In this document: positions 16,671 through 29,828 of the stretch, one piece after another
How positions within the stretch are numbered: the first letter of the stretch is position 1
Layout of the letters: each line of letters starts with the position of its first letter
DNA from: Nocardia transvalensis NBRC 15921
GTDB lineage: Bacteria > Actinomycetota > Actinomycetes > Mycobacteriales > Mycobacteriaceae
NCBI RefSeq assembly: GCF_000308875.1
Contig: NZ_BAGL01000055.1
Coordinates: forward strand, 248,001 to 312,000
Length of the DNA stretch: 64,000 bases
Reading direction: 5' to 3'
Translations under genes and position numbers: made by a program
Notes under the pieces: generated by a model
What the model was told of the DNA's origin: nothing
Databases searched by the model: none
The model's input: the letters and a program-made list of their open reading frames with translations, nothing else

Positions 16671-18908
16671 TCAGCCGATGTCGACGGGATCGATCTGCAC
16701 GCGCAGCGGATCGTCGGAACGGTGCGTACTGCGGACGGCCAGGGCGGCTGCGAGGGCGCGGGACAGGCCCGCGCCGTGGGGACGGTCGGTGCGCAGGATC
16801 ATGCGCTCCACTTCCGGGGGAGAATCGCCGGAGGAGAACGGTTTCCGTGCCCCGGGCGGCAGCGGGACCGGGCCCAGGACCTCCACATCGCCGGGAAGCC
16901 TTGCCTCGCCCAGCAATTCGGCGATGGAGTCCGTGGTGCCGTCGACGGCGGCGAAGCGGACGGCGGGCGGGAAGCGCACCTCCGTCCGCGCCTCGAGTTC
17001 GAAGATCGCGTGACCCACCGGATCCCAGCGCACCAGGGCCTGGACGGTCGGCACGGCGGGGTCGGCCATGACGATCACCTGCCCGGACGAGCGGACCAGC
17101 GTCGCCGCCCCCATCCAGCGGCGCAACGCGTCCTCGGCCGCGCGCAGATCGGCACGCCCGAGCAGCGCCCAGCCGTCCAGCAGCAGCGCCACGCCGTACC
17201 CGCCCGGCGCGGGCGGTTCGGCGCCGATGGTCGCGACCACCACCTGGGCCTCGTCGGGGACCGAATCCAGCACGTCGGCACCGCCGGACCCGCGGATCGG
17301 CACGCCGGGGAACGCCCGGCCGAGTTCCTCGGCCGTCCGCGCCGCCCCGATCACCACCGCGCGCAGCGCCCGCGATCCGCACGACGAGCAGCGGAACACC
17401 GGTTCGGTCTTGCCGCACCAGCGGCAACCCGGGCTGTGCGCGACCTCGCCGGACCCGCTGCGAGACATCGCGACTCCCAGCTCCCGAGCGGACGGACGCG
17501 CCGCTCCGGCCTCGTCGCGAGGTCTCGGGCCGGACAACACGGAGTTCTGCGCCGAGGCCGCACGCTGCCGTCCGCTTCCTCCCGCCGCTGAGCCACCGTC
17601 CGGCAGTGCCAGCGGTCCGTTGCAGTGCCGGCAGCGGGCCGGGGTCCGGCATTTCGCGCAGGCCAGCGCCGGGACGTAGCCGCGGCGCGGAACCTGAACC
17701 AGCACGGACTCCCCCGCGGCGAGGGCCTTGCGCGCGGCGGTGAAGGCCACGGCGGGGATGCGCACCGCCCGCGCCACCGGATCGCGTTCCAAGGCGACGT
17801 CGCTGTCGCCGGGCGCGCTGATGCGCGGAGCGAACTGCCGCACCACCGACCGATCGGCCACCAGGTCGTGGGCCCAACCGGAGGCGACGATCGCCTGCAC
17901 CTCGGCCGTCCGCGCGAACCCCCCGGCCACGAAGGCAGCGCCCGTTTCGTGGGCGCGCAGCATCGCGACCTCCCGCGCGTGCGGATACGGGGCGCGCGGT
18001 TCGGCGTACGTGTCGTCGCCGTCGTCCCAGATCACGATCAGTCCGAGATCCCGCGCGGGCGCGAAAACCGCACTGCGCGTGCCGATCACGACCCGGGCGG
18101 TCCCCCGCAGCACCGACAGCCATCGCCGGTACCGCGCCGAGGGACCCAGCCCGGCGGCCAGCGCCACCGCGCCGTCCCCGATCACCTCGGCGCACGCCGC
18201 GGCGACCCGGTCCAGGTCGCGCTGGTCGGGAACGATGACGACCGCACTGCGGCCACCGTCCACGACCACCGCCGCCAGCTCGGCCAGCCGCCGCGGCCAG
18301 TCCTCCCCCGGAATCGCCTGCCACCCCGCCCGCGGGCCCTTACCCTCCGCCAGCGCCCCGAGAAACGACTCCCCGTGCCGATACCGCTCCCAGCCCGGAT
18401 ACCGCGACACGTCGACCGCCGCACCCGAATCCGGTTCTCCGCCAACGACATCCCCCGGCTCGATCGCCGAGCCCCCCTCGCCGACCACCTCCTCAGCGCC
18501 GACGCCGGCCGACTTCTCCGAATCCTCGTGCGCGCGAGGCTTTTCCGACTCCACCTTCGCATGCCGGGGCGGAATCGCCAGGCGCAACACGTCCGCGCGC
18601 GTCCCCGCGTAGCGGGCGGCGACGGCCGTGACGAGGCGCAGGATCTCGGGGGTCAGCACCTGTTCGCCGGAGACCACCCGTTCCAGCTTCATCAATGTGC
18701 CGGTGTGGTCGGACTTCTCGAGGCGATCCAGGATGAAGCCGTCGATCAGGCGGCCCGAGAAACGAACACGGACGCGCACGCCCGGCTGGGCGAGCGCGTC
18801 CATCTCCGCGGGGACCAGGTAGTCGAAATCCCGGTCCAGATGTGCCGGTTCGAGCATCGGCAGCACGCGCGCGATCGGGCGCGCCGGCGATGCCCCGGCC
18901 TCGGTCAA
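16671..18908 (-). CDS. priA: PriA-like primosomal protein N', helicase motifs degenerate
   Basis: 745 residues resembling mycobacterial PriA. The 3'-DNA-binding domain (IARVLPMLEPAHLDRDFDYL) and the two zinc-binding cysteine clusters (CAKCRTPARCRHC and CRWCGKTEPVFRCSSC) are kept. At the position of the Walker A GxTGSGKT it reads WQAIPGEDWPRR, and the DEAH box position reads VIWDDGDD, so ATP hydrolysis is unlikely. A ~45-residue low-complexity insert lies between the zinc clusters and another near residue 130. Predicted role: replication-restart scaffold rather than helicase. The TTG start at 18908 directly follows a TAA belonging to a duplicated metK end. Confidence 0.9.
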   Translation of the reverse strand: MTEAGASPARPIARVLPMLEPAHLDRDFDYLVPAEMDALAQPGVRVRVRFSGRLIDGFILDRLEKSDHTGTLMKLERVVSGEQVLTPEILRLVTAVAARYAGTRADVLRLAIPPRHAKVESEKPRAHEDSEKSAGVGAEEVVGEGGSAIEPGDVVGGEPDSGAAVDVSRYPGWERYRHGESFLGALAEGKGPRAGWQAIPGEDWPRRLAELAAVVVDGGRSAVVIVPDQRDLDRVAAACAEVIGDGAVALAAGLGPSARYRRWLSVLRGTARVVIGTRSAVFAPARDLGLIVIWDDGDDTYAEPRAPYPHAREVAMLRAHETGAAFVAGGFARTAEVQAIVASGWAHDLVADRSVVRQFAPRISAPGDSDVALERDPVARAVRIPAVAFTAARKALAAGESVLVQVPRRGYVPALACAKCRTPARCRHCNGPLALPDGGSAAGGSGRQRAASAQNSVLSGPRPRDEAGAARPSARELGVAMSRSGSGEVAHSPGCRWCGKTEPVFRCSSCGSRALRAVVIGAARTAEELGRAFPGVPIRGSGGADVLDSVPDEAQVVVATIGAEPPAPGGYGVALLLDGWALLGRADLRAAEDALRRWMGAATLVRSSGQVIVMADPAVPTVQALVRWDPVGHAIFELEARTEVRFPPAVRFAAVDGTTDSIAELLGEARLPGDVEVLGPVPLPPGARKPFSSGDSPPEVERMILRTDRPHGAGLSRALAAALAVRSTHRSDDPLRVQIDPVDIG

Positions 18909-19089
18909 TTACTGCCCGACGGCCGCACGGAGCGTGCCGGCACGACGTCGATGCTGCCTCCCAGCGCGGTCACTGGCCTACCGCGGCACGGAGCTTGTCG
19001 GCGCGCGTCGATGCTGCTTCCCAGGGCGATCACTGGCCTACCGCGGCGCGCAGCTTGTCGGCGCGCGTCGATGCTGCCTCCCAGGGCAA

Positions 19090-20304
<1,215 letters not shown>

Positions 20305-20346
20305 AGTTCTTCCCTCTCCCTCAACGGGTCTTCATACCGGATTGCG

Positions 20347-20374
20347 ACAGTAGCGAACTCGCGCCACAGCACAA
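20347..20374 (-). promoter_or_regulatory. Possible metK promoter
   Basis: On the minus strand TTGTGC and TACTGT are separated by 16 bp, about 45 bp upstream of the metK GTG, within the 270-bp coaBC-metK gap. The rest of that gap contains nothing I can identify; I found no SAM riboswitch structure by eye. Confidence 0.35.
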
Positions 20375-20574
20375 CCCTTTGTCTCAGACTATTCCAAACC
20401 ACCGACGCGGCGCGGTCCCGGTGATCGTCGGCGGCGTCGCTACCTGCGACAACCGCCCGTCACTACCCGCTACCGCCTCCACAGGGCTCCGTTTTGGCAG
20501 TCGGTGCAACTCAGCGCGTAATGCCATTGTGCACTGCGCGCCTACCTGCATGCTAGGCCGAAACCGTCTGCGCC

Positions 20575-21792
20575 TCAGCGCAACAGGGGTCCCAGCGCAT
20601 CCAGCACGCGACTGGCGAGCAACAGCTTCGACCCGTGGTCGAGTGCCTGTTCGGTACCGTCGGCGCCGAGTAGCCAGCCATCGTTGTTGTCCACCTCGAA
20701 CGCCTTACCCTCGCCGACGGCGTTGACCACCAGCAGGTCGCAGCCCTTCCGCTTGAGTTTGGCGCGCGCGTGGGTGAGCACATCGCCGTGCTCGTCGCCG
20801 GTCTCCGCGGCGAAGCCGACGATCGCCAGGCCGGGCAGCTGACCGTCGTGGCGCGCCTGCACCAGCCCGGCCAGGATGTCGCGGTTCTTGGTCAGCTCGA
20901 TCCGGTCGGGCTCGTCGGCGCCCTTCTTGATCTTGGCCGCCGCGACATGGGTGGGCCGGAAGTCGGCCACCGCCGCCGCCATGATCACCGCGTCGGCGCC
21001 GGCCGCGTGCTTGTCGACCGCGACTCCCAGCTGTTCGGCGGTGGTCACGTGGACCAGTTCCACCGAGGCGGGGGGTTCGAGACCGATGGTGTTCCCGGCG
21101 ATCAGCGTGACGTGCGCGCCGCGCTGGGCGGCCAGCCGCGCCAGGGCGAAACCCTGCTTGCCGGAACTGCGATTGCCGAGGAACCGCACCGGATCCAGCG
21201 GCTCGCGCGTCCCGCCCGCGGACACCACGACGCGGCGTCCCTCGAGGTCGCGCGGGATGGCGTCGTCGCGCTCGAGCAGCAGCGAGGCCAGGGCGAAGAT
21301 CTCCTCCGGCTCGGGCAGCCGGCCCGCGCCGGTGTCGGCGCCGGTCAGCCGGCCGGCGGCGGGCTCCATGACGATGGCGCCGTGCGCGCGCAGGGTCGCG
21401 ACGTTCGCGGCCGTCGCCGGATGCAGCCACATCTCGGTGTGCATGGCCGGGGCGAACAGGACCGGACATCGGGCGGTCAGCAAGGTCGCGGTCAGCAGGT
21501 CGTCGGCGCGGCCCATGGCCGAGCGCGCCATCAGGTCCGCCGTCGCCGGGGCGATCACCACGAGGTCGGCCTCCTGGCCGAGGCGCACGTGCGGCACCTC
21601 CGGCACGTCGGCGAAGACGCCGGTGTGCACGGGATTGCCCGACAGGGCCTCGAAGGTGGCCCGGCCGACGAACTGCAGCGCCGACTCTGTGGGAATCACC
21701 CGGACGTCGTGCCCGGTCTCGGTGAATTTGCGAACGAGTGAGCACGCCTTGTAGGCGGCGATCCCGCCGCCCACGCCGACAACGATCCGCAT
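20575..21792 (-). CDS. coaBC: Bifunctional phosphopantothenoylcysteine decarboxylase / phosphopantothenate-cysteine ligase
   Basis: 405 residues carrying two steps of coenzyme A synthesis. The N-terminal CoaC flavoprotein half has the start MRIVVGVGGGIAAYKACSL and the substrate clamp region around LFAPAMHTEMW. The CoaB half (from about residue 185) begins RRVVVSAGGTREPLDPVRFL and contains NRSSGKQGFALA, AVADFRP and the conserved KIKK lysine region. Follows rpoZ after a strong hairpin terminator at 21836-21860, so transcription may restart at its own promoter. Confidence 0.95.
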   Translation of the reverse strand: MRIVVGVGGGIAAYKACSLVRKFTETGHDVRVIPTESALQFVGRATFEALSGNPVHTGVFADVPEVPHVRLGQEADLVVIAPATADLMARSAMGRADDLLTATLLTARCPVLFAPAMHTEMWLHPATAANVATLRAHGAIVMEPAAGRLTGADTGAGRLPEPEEIFALASLLLERDDAIPRDLEGRRVVVSAGGTREPLDPVRFLGNRSSGKQGFALARLAAQRGAHVTLIAGNTIGLEPPASVELVHVTTAEQLGVAVDKHAAGADAVIMAAAVADFRPTHVAAAKIKKGADEPDRIELTKNRDILAGLVQARHDGQLPGLAIVGFAAETGDEHGDVLTHARAKLKRKGCDLLVVNAVGEGKAFEVDNNDGWLLGADGTEQALDHGSKLLLASRVLDALGPLLR

Positions 21793-21835
21793 CTGTCTAA
21801 GCCTCTTCGTCCGGTGGAGGTGGGCCGTGCCCGGT

Positions 21836-21860
21836 CGCGACGCCCGCCGCGGGCGTCGCG
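21836..21860 (-). terminator. Hairpin terminator after rpoZ
   Basis: A perfect 11-bp stem (CGCGACGCCCG / CGGGCGTCGCG) with a 3-nt loop sits 10 bp past the rpoZ stop. It has no U tract, as is usual for high-GC actinobacterial hairpins. It would end the mihF-gmk-rpoZ transcript before coaBC. Confidence 0.7.
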
Positions 21861-21870
21861 GGTACTGGGG

Positions 21871-22146
21871 TTACTCGCCTTCGGAGTGCTCGAGCAGATC
21901 GGAGTGGATCTCGCGCATCGCCACCGACAGCGGCTTCTCCTGCAGACCCGGCTCGACGAGCGGGCCGACGTACTCGAGGATGCCGTCGCCGAGCTGGTTG
22001 TAGTAGTCGTTGATCTGGCGCGCCCGCTTGGCCGCGTAGATGACCAGCGCGTACTTGGACGACGTGCGCTCGAGCAGCTCGTCGATCGGCGGGTTGGTGA
22101 GGCCGACCGGGGTGTCGTACGCGGGCACGGTCTTGGTGTCGCTCAC
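21871..22146 (-). CDS. rpoZ: RNA polymerase omega subunit
   Basis: 91 residues. Omega helps fold and assemble the beta' subunit. The conserved core TNPPIDELLERTSSKYALVI and AAKRARQINDYYNQL is typical of actinobacterial RpoZ. The GTG at 22146 (VSDTKTVPAYDTPVGL) has a GGAG site 9 nt upstream; the frame is open for 43 further codons that look non-coding. Third gene of mihF-gmk-rpoZ, followed by a terminator hairpin. Confidence 0.95.
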   Translation of the reverse strand: MSDTKTVPAYDTPVGLTNPPIDELLERTSSKYALVIYAAKRARQINDYYNQLGDGILEYVGPLVEPGLQEKPLSVAMREIHSDLLEHSEGE

Positions 22147-22225
22147 TAGGGAGGCTCCTGCGGGGTCGTGGTGGAAAATCGGGTCTTGCGGCACGTTCGG
22201 AGGCGACGGGACGAATCCGCCGCCC

Positions 22226-22807
22226 TCATCTCGAATTTGTGCTAACGAACAACGATACCAACTGCTCACAGGCACTGGTCAGGTCGTCGTTCACGATCAC
22301 GGTGTCGAACTCGTCACATGCCGCGAGTTCGGTCCTGGCGGTCTGCAGCCGGCGCTCGATCACCTCGGGCGATTCCGTGCCGCGACCGGTCAGCCGTGCG
22401 ACGAGGACGTCCCAGCTGGGCGGGGCCAGGAAGACCAGTGCGGCCTCCGGCATGGTGTTCCGGATCTGCCGCGCCCCCGCCAGATCCACCTCCACGAGTA
22501 CGGGTAGCCCGGCCTTCACGGCCCTCCGTACGGGTGCGGCCGGTGTGCCCGACCGCTGCAGGCCGCCGTGGATGTCGGCCCACTCGAGTAACTCCCCCTG
22601 TTCGATCATGGCGTCGAACTCGGCCCTGGTCACGAAGCGGTAGTCGCGTCCGTCGACCTCCCCGGGCCGCGGTGCCCGGGTGGTGGCCGACACACTGAAA
22701 ACCAGGCCGGGCAGCCGCTCGCGGACGCACCGGACCACTGTGGACTTCCCGACGGCCGAGGGGCCGACCAGTACTACCAGCCGACCCTTCTGCGTGTGCT
22801 CGACCAC
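22226..22807 (-). CDS. gmk: Guanylate kinase
   Basis: 193 residues. Phosphorylates GMP to GDP with ATP. The Walker A loop GPSAVGKST lies at residues 15-23, the GMP-binding segment SVSATTRAPRPGEVDGRDY follows, and the lid region is ARLTGRGTESPEVIERR. Only 7 bp separate the mihF stop from the GTG start, and GAGG lies immediately before it, so translation likely depends on mihF. Same order in mycobacteria. Confidence 0.95.
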   Translation of the reverse strand: MVEHTQKGRLVVLVGPSAVGKSTVVRCVRERLPGLVFSVSATTRAPRPGEVDGRDYRFVTRAEFDAMIEQGELLEWADIHGGLQRSGTPAAPVRRAVKAGLPVLVEVDLAGARQIRNTMPEAALVFLAPPSWDVLVARLTGRGTESPEVIERRLQTARTELAACDEFDTVIVNDDLTSACEQLVSLFVSTNSR

Positions 22808-22814
22808 CCTCGGA

Positions 22815-23132
22815 TCAGGCTTGGTCGAACTTCGCCAGCAACGCCTTGCGCTGGCGGTCGCCCAGACCCCGCAGGCGGCGGGTCGGCGCGATCTCCAGCT
22901 CGGTCATGATCTCCGCCGCCTTGACCTTGCCGACCTTGGGCAGGGCCTCCAGCAGCGCCGACACCTTCATCTTGCCGAGAACCTCATCGGTCTCGGCATC
23001 CTTCAGGACCGTTTTCAGGTCGGTGCCGCCACGCTTCAAGCGCTCCTTGAGCTCTGCCCGAGCGCGGCGAGCGGCAGCCGCCTTCTCCAAAGCAGCGGCG
23101 CGCTGCTCGTCAGTCAGCTGGGGAAGGGCCAC
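22815..23132 (-). CDS. mihF: Integration host factor, actinobacterial type
   Basis: 105 residues, the size of the experimentally defined actinobacterial IHF. MALPQLTDEQRAAALEKAAA opens the protein; LLEALPKVGKVKAAEIMTEL forms the H2TH-like DNA-binding region and RRLRGLGDRQRKAL the C-terminal helix. It is a nucleoid-associated protein required for DNA bending and phage integration in the family and is unrelated to the E. coli HU-like IHF. The GTG start is set by a GGAGGAACC site. A 7-bp perfect hairpin (23167-23184) lies in its 5' leader. Confidence 0.94.
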   Translation of the reverse strand: MALPQLTDEQRAAALEKAAAARRARAELKERLKRGGTDLKTVLKDAETDEVLGKMKVSALLEALPKVGKVKAAEIMTELEIAPTRRLRGLGDRQRKALLAKFDQA

Positions 23133-23665
23133 GGTTCCTCCGTCTCATCGTTCATTGCTTAATCTCCCGCCGGTAACCCGGCGGTCTGTGCGACCGTACC
23201 CACGCGGCGTGCCGATTGCGAACCCACCCCCCAGGTCAGCGCGGGATTCGGGCGCCATGGCGAGTGCGCGGGCGCCTCGTCGCGCATGCTTCGGGCGGTG
23301 CTGCCGATCCTACCGCCGAAACCCGCCGCAGCGCTGTGGCCTGCGGTTTTCCTATCAAGAATCAGGCAAATGACCGGTTGGCCAGCACAACCGTGATGGT
23401 CGTAATCCGGCCGTTATACCGCGACCAGGACTTTTCTCGATTTTTCGGCGTGTCGTACGTTTTAGCCCCCGCGTGTCGCGCACGGGACGACCTGATTGCG
23501 GTCGCGAACATCGCACGAAGACGCCGCCGGAGGCCCCGAATCGGCCCCCTGGAGGCGCGCTGGCAGTGAAAAACACAGGGATGTAGTTCCGCTGGTGGCA
23601 CGCCGATTCGGACCCGTCAGCGGGCCCGAACCGGCATACGGACCAGTCTCGTTCGTATCGGTGAA
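23133..23665. other. Non-coding gap between pyrF and mihF
   Basis: 533 bp with no credible gene. From the mihF side it contains a CCGCCGG-TAAC-CCGGCGG hairpin at 23167-23184 in the mihF leader, a weak CCGCAG/CTGCGG hairpin followed by TTTT at 23326-23350, an AT-richer island at about 23350-23460 likely to hold the mihF promoter (TATAAC on the minus strand near 23415), and the pyrF terminator at 23602-23635. Mycobacteria place PE/PPE genes in this gap; none is here. Confidence 0.6.
23602..23635 (-). terminator. Terminator of the pyr operon, after pyrF
   Basis: On the minus strand GCCGGTTCGGGCCCG-CTGA-CGGGTCCGAATCGGC forms a 15-bp stem with two G-U pairs and a tetraloop, starting 30 bp after the pyrF stop. 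It is the strongest hairpin of the gap and would end the pyrimidine operon transcript. Confidence 0.78.
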
Positions 23666-24490
23666 TTAGTCCTGCAGGAACGCGAAATCGTCCTGCAGCC
23701 GCCCCAGCGCATCGCGCAGCGCATCGATGTCCGGCCCGGCGTTCGACAGTTCCCGGGAGACGTTGGGCAGCACCGCGCGCCTGGTGCCGGCCGGCACCAG
23801 AGCACGAATGGAATCCGCTCCCCCGCCCTGCGCCCCGACGCCCGGCATCAGGATCGGCCCGTTGAGCAGGGTCAGATCCGGGGCGTCCGGCAGGGTGGCG
23901 CCGATGACGACGCCGACGGATCCGAAGGTGGCGCCCACATTGCGCACGGCGGCGTCGTCGACCATGCCCTGGGCGACGCTGCGGCCGTCGGCCGTCAGCG
24001 TGCGCTGCAGCCCGGCGGCCTCCGGATTGGAGGTGGCGGCGAGGACGAACACCCCGCGGCCGCCGGCCTGGGCACGCTCCAGAGCCGGTGTGAGCGCACC
24101 GAATCCGAGATACGGCGACACCGTGACGGCATCGCTGCCCAAGGGCCCGTCACCGAGCCAGGCGGCGGCGTAGGCGGCCATGGTGGACCCGATATCGCCG
24201 CGTTTGGCGTCGGCGAGCACCAGGGTGCCGGCCTCGCGCAGCGCGGCGATGGTGTCCTCGAGGACCATGAATCCGCCGGAGCCGTAGGCCTCGAAGAACG
24301 CCACCTGCGGTTTGACCAGCGCGACACGTCCGGCGAACGCGTCCACGCAGGTATCGGCGAACCGCTTCAGGCCGTCGATGTCCTCCGACAGCTCCCAGTC
24401 GCGCAGCAGTTGCGGATGCGGGTCGATACCGACGCACAGCGGGCCGTGCCGGCGCATCGCCTCCCGCAGCCGGGCGCCGAACGACGTCAT
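23666..24490 (-). CDS. pyrF: Orotidine 5'-phosphate decarboxylase (type 2)
   Basis: 274 residues, last step of UMP synthesis. The catalytic signature VLADAKRGDIG places the active-site lysine at residue 96, and LCVGIDPHPQLL, LVKPQVAFFEAYG and the phosphate-binding MPGVGAQGG follow the type 2 (long) pattern. The ATG at 24490 overlaps by 4 nt the stop of the small heptad-repeat gene inserted after carB, so PyrF production is coupled to it. Last gene of the operon, followed by a strong hairpin. Confidence 0.95.
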   Translation of the reverse strand: MTSFGARLREAMRRHGPLCVGIDPHPQLLRDWELSEDIDGLKRFADTCVDAFAGRVALVKPQVAFFEAYGSGGFMVLEDTIAALREAGTLVLADAKRGDIGSTMAAYAAAWLGDGPLGSDAVTVSPYLGFGALTPALERAQAGGRGVFVLAATSNPEAAGLQRTLTADGRSVAQGMVDDAAVRNVGATFGSVGVVIGATLPDAPDLTLLNGPILMPGVGAQGGGADSIRALVPAGTRRAVLPNVSRELSNAGPDIDALRDALGRLQDDFAFLQD

Positions 24491-24885
24491 CGGGGCGTGG
24501 CGGCGACCAACAGGTCGGGGCGCGCCTCCGGCGCCGCACCTAGTCGGGCCTCGGGCACCGCGGCCAGCCGCCCGTCGGGACGCGCGCCCGAGGCCGCGAG
24601 TTCGCGGTCGGCCGCGGCCAGTTCCCGATCGATGGCCGCCAGCTCCTGGTCGATCGCCGCCAGCTCCAGCTCGCTCGGCACCGGATCCGATACCGGCGCC
24701 GGATCGCGGTCGATCGGCGGATTGGCCCGGAAGCCGACGGTGCTGTAGCCGCCGACCTTGCGCATGGGCCGGACGTCACCGCCGCCCTGTCCGGACCACT
24801 CGGCCGCGCCGCCCGTCCGGCGTCGCGGTTTCACTCGCCCCGCTCCTACCGGCCGGGGTCCCGCACCAAACCCGAACGTTGCCAC
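24487..24885 (-). CDS. Small heptad-repeat protein between carB and pyrF, unknown function
   Basis: 132 residues from the GTG at 24885, which has a clean AAGGAGA site 16 bp past the carB stop; its own stop overlaps pyrF by 4 nt (ATGA). The first half is basic (VKPRRRTGG) and disordered-looking, with a Tyr/Phe-rich patch (GGYSTVGFRANPP). Then four near-identical heptads (ELAAIDQ, ELAAIDR, ELAAADR, ELAASGA) predict a short coiled coil encoded by 21-bp tandem DNA repeats near 24598-24675, followed by an Ala/Pro/Glu tail. I recognise no family. Position between carB and pyrF suggests a role in, or simply a ride with, pyrimidine synthesis. Confidence 0.72.
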   Translation of the reverse strand: MATFGFGAGPRPVGAGRVKPRRRTGGAAEWSGQGGGDVRPMRKVGGYSTVGFRANPPIDRDPAPVSDPVPSELELAAIDQELAAIDRELAAADRELAASGARPDGRLAAVPEARLGAAPEARPDLLVAATPR

Positions 24886-24901
24886 CGCTGTCTCCTTCGT
24901 T

Positions 24902-28209
<3,308 letters not shown>

Positions 28210-28210
<1 letters not shown>

Positions 28211-29322
28211 CAGGCTCCTTCCATGAGACCGGCGAAACGGTCGAAGAGATAGGCGGCGTCATGGGGCCCGGCGGCGGCCTCCGGGTGGTACTGCACGGAG
28301 AAGGCGCGGCCGTCCACCAGCCGCACGCCCTCGACCGTGCCGTCGTTGGCGCAGGTGTGGCTGACCTCGGCGGCGCCGAACGGGGTGTCGAACCGCTGCC
28401 CCGCCGCACCCTCGAGGGCGAAGCCGTGGTTCTGCGCGGTGATGGAGATCTGCCCGGTGGCGTGATCGACGACCGGCACGTTGATGCCCCGGTGGCCGAA
28501 CTTCATCTTGTAGGTCTTCAGACCCAGCGCGCGGCCGAGGATCTGGTTGCCGAAGCAGATGCCGAACAGCGGAATACCCTCGCCCAGAACGGCTTTGGTG
28601 AGATCCACCGCACCGTCCTGGGTGGCGGGGTCGCCGGGCCCGTTGGACAGGAAGACCCCGTCGGGCTTCAGCTCCTTGATCCGGTCGAGCGTGACGTTCG
28701 ACGGGACCACGTGCACCCGGATGCCGCGCTCGGCGAACATCCGCGGGGTGTTGGTCTTGATGCCGAGATCGACCGCGACCACGGTGAACCGGTGCTCGCC
28801 GGTCGGCTCGATCGTGTAGAGGCCGTCGGTGCTCACCTCCTCGGCCAGGTCGGCGCCGAGCATCGTCGGCTGCCCGGTCACCCGGGCCAGCAGGTCGTCG
28901 ACCGACGCGGCGGCGGCGCTTCCGGAGAAGATGCCCGCCTTCATCGAGCCGCGGGTGCGCAGGTGGCGGACCAGCGCGCGGGTGTCGATGCCCGAGATGC
29001 CGACGACGTTCTGGCGTCGCAGCTCCTCCGGCAGGGTGGTGGTGGCGCGCCAGTTCGACGCCCGGCGCGCGGGGTCGCGCACCGCGTATCCGGCCACCCA
29101 GATCCGCCCCGACTCGTCGTCCTCGTCGTTCCAGCCGGTGTTGCCGATCTGCGGGGCCGTGGCCACCACGATCTGCCGGTGGTAACTCGGATCGGTCAGC
29201 GTCTCCTGATACCCCGTCATCGCGGTGCAGAACACCGCCTCACCCAGCGTCTCGCCCTCGGCGCCGTAGGCCGCGCCGCGGAACACCCGGCCGTCCTCCA
29301 GCACCATCACCGCGTCACTCAC
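28210..29322 (-). CDS. carA: Carbamoyl-phosphate synthase, small (glutaminase) subunit
   Basis: 370 residues. Class I glutamine amidotransferase subunit: nucleophile cysteine in IPLFGICFGNQILGRA, His-Glu of the triad in FSVQYHPEAAAGPHD, and the N-terminal CPSase-specific domain with MTGYQETLTDPSYHRQIV. The true start is the GTG at 29322 (VSDAVMVLEDGRVFRG), which overlaps by 4 nt the stop of the membrane PH-like gene; upstream frame sequence is non-coding. Works as a heterodimer with CarB. Confidence 0.96.
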
Positions 29323-29828
29323 GTCTGCTCGTCTCCCGTCTTCGCGCCGGTCGCATCCTGCGTCCAGGCCGGATACACCGTCTTGTCGTCGCCGCGGAAC
29401 CCGGTATCGACCTCGGTTCCCGTCGGCAGCGTCCAGCGAATTACCAGCACGCCGTCTTCCGTCATCACCTTGCCCGCATGCCCGCGTTCGGCGCGCACCG
29501 CCGAGATCGTCTCCTGCGGAATCCACAGCGCTTCCGCGCCGTGGCGCTCGAGCAGGATGCCGCGCTCGAACCGGGTGAGCTCCGCCGTGGACCGGAAACC
29601 CAGGTCGCCCACCGTGATCCGCTGGATCCAGCTGGGGGCCAGGGTGCTACCGAGGTACATGCCCGTGGTCGGCTCCAGCACCTGCGCGCCCAGGTCGGCG
29701 GGCACCGGCGGCAGCTCACCGATCGCGGACGCCTGCCGCCGCGCCTTCTTCTGCCAGGCCCGGTACATCAGCCACAGCAGCAGCCCGAACAGCGCGAGCA
29801 GCACGAGCACCCACAGCGTTCGCTCCAT
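29319..29828 (-). CDS. Membrane-anchored PH-like domain protein of the pyr operon
   Basis: 169 residues. An N-terminal membrane anchor (TLWVLVLLALFGLLLWLMY) is followed by a basic stretch and a cytoplasmic beta-rich domain (LGSTLAPSWIQRITVGDLGF, GILLERHGAEALWIPQ, DGVLVIRWTLPTGTEVDTGF). The same gene occupies this spot, between pyrC and carA, in mycobacteria (Rv1382 in M. tuberculosis) and other Mycobacteriales. Function is unknown. Both ends overlap neighbours (1 nt with pyrC, 4 nt with carA), so it is made in step with the pathway enzymes. Confidence 0.82.
   Translation of the reverse strand: MERTLWVLVLLALFGLLLWLMYRAWQKKARRQASAIGELPPVPADLGAQVLEPTTGMYLGSTLAPSWIQRITVGDLGFRSTAELTRFERGILLERHGAEALWIPQETISAVRAERGHAGKVMTEDGVLVIRWTLPTGTEVDTGFRGDDKTVYPAWTQDATGAKTGDEQT

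Noticed and set aside
20305..20574. SAM riboswitch upstream of metK
   Set aside because: I could not find the conserved helices or core motifs of known SAM riboswitch classes by eye.
23326..23350. CCGCAG/CTGCGG hairpin followed by TTTT
   Set aside because: The T run points to plus-strand transcription, but no plus-strand gene lies upstream.
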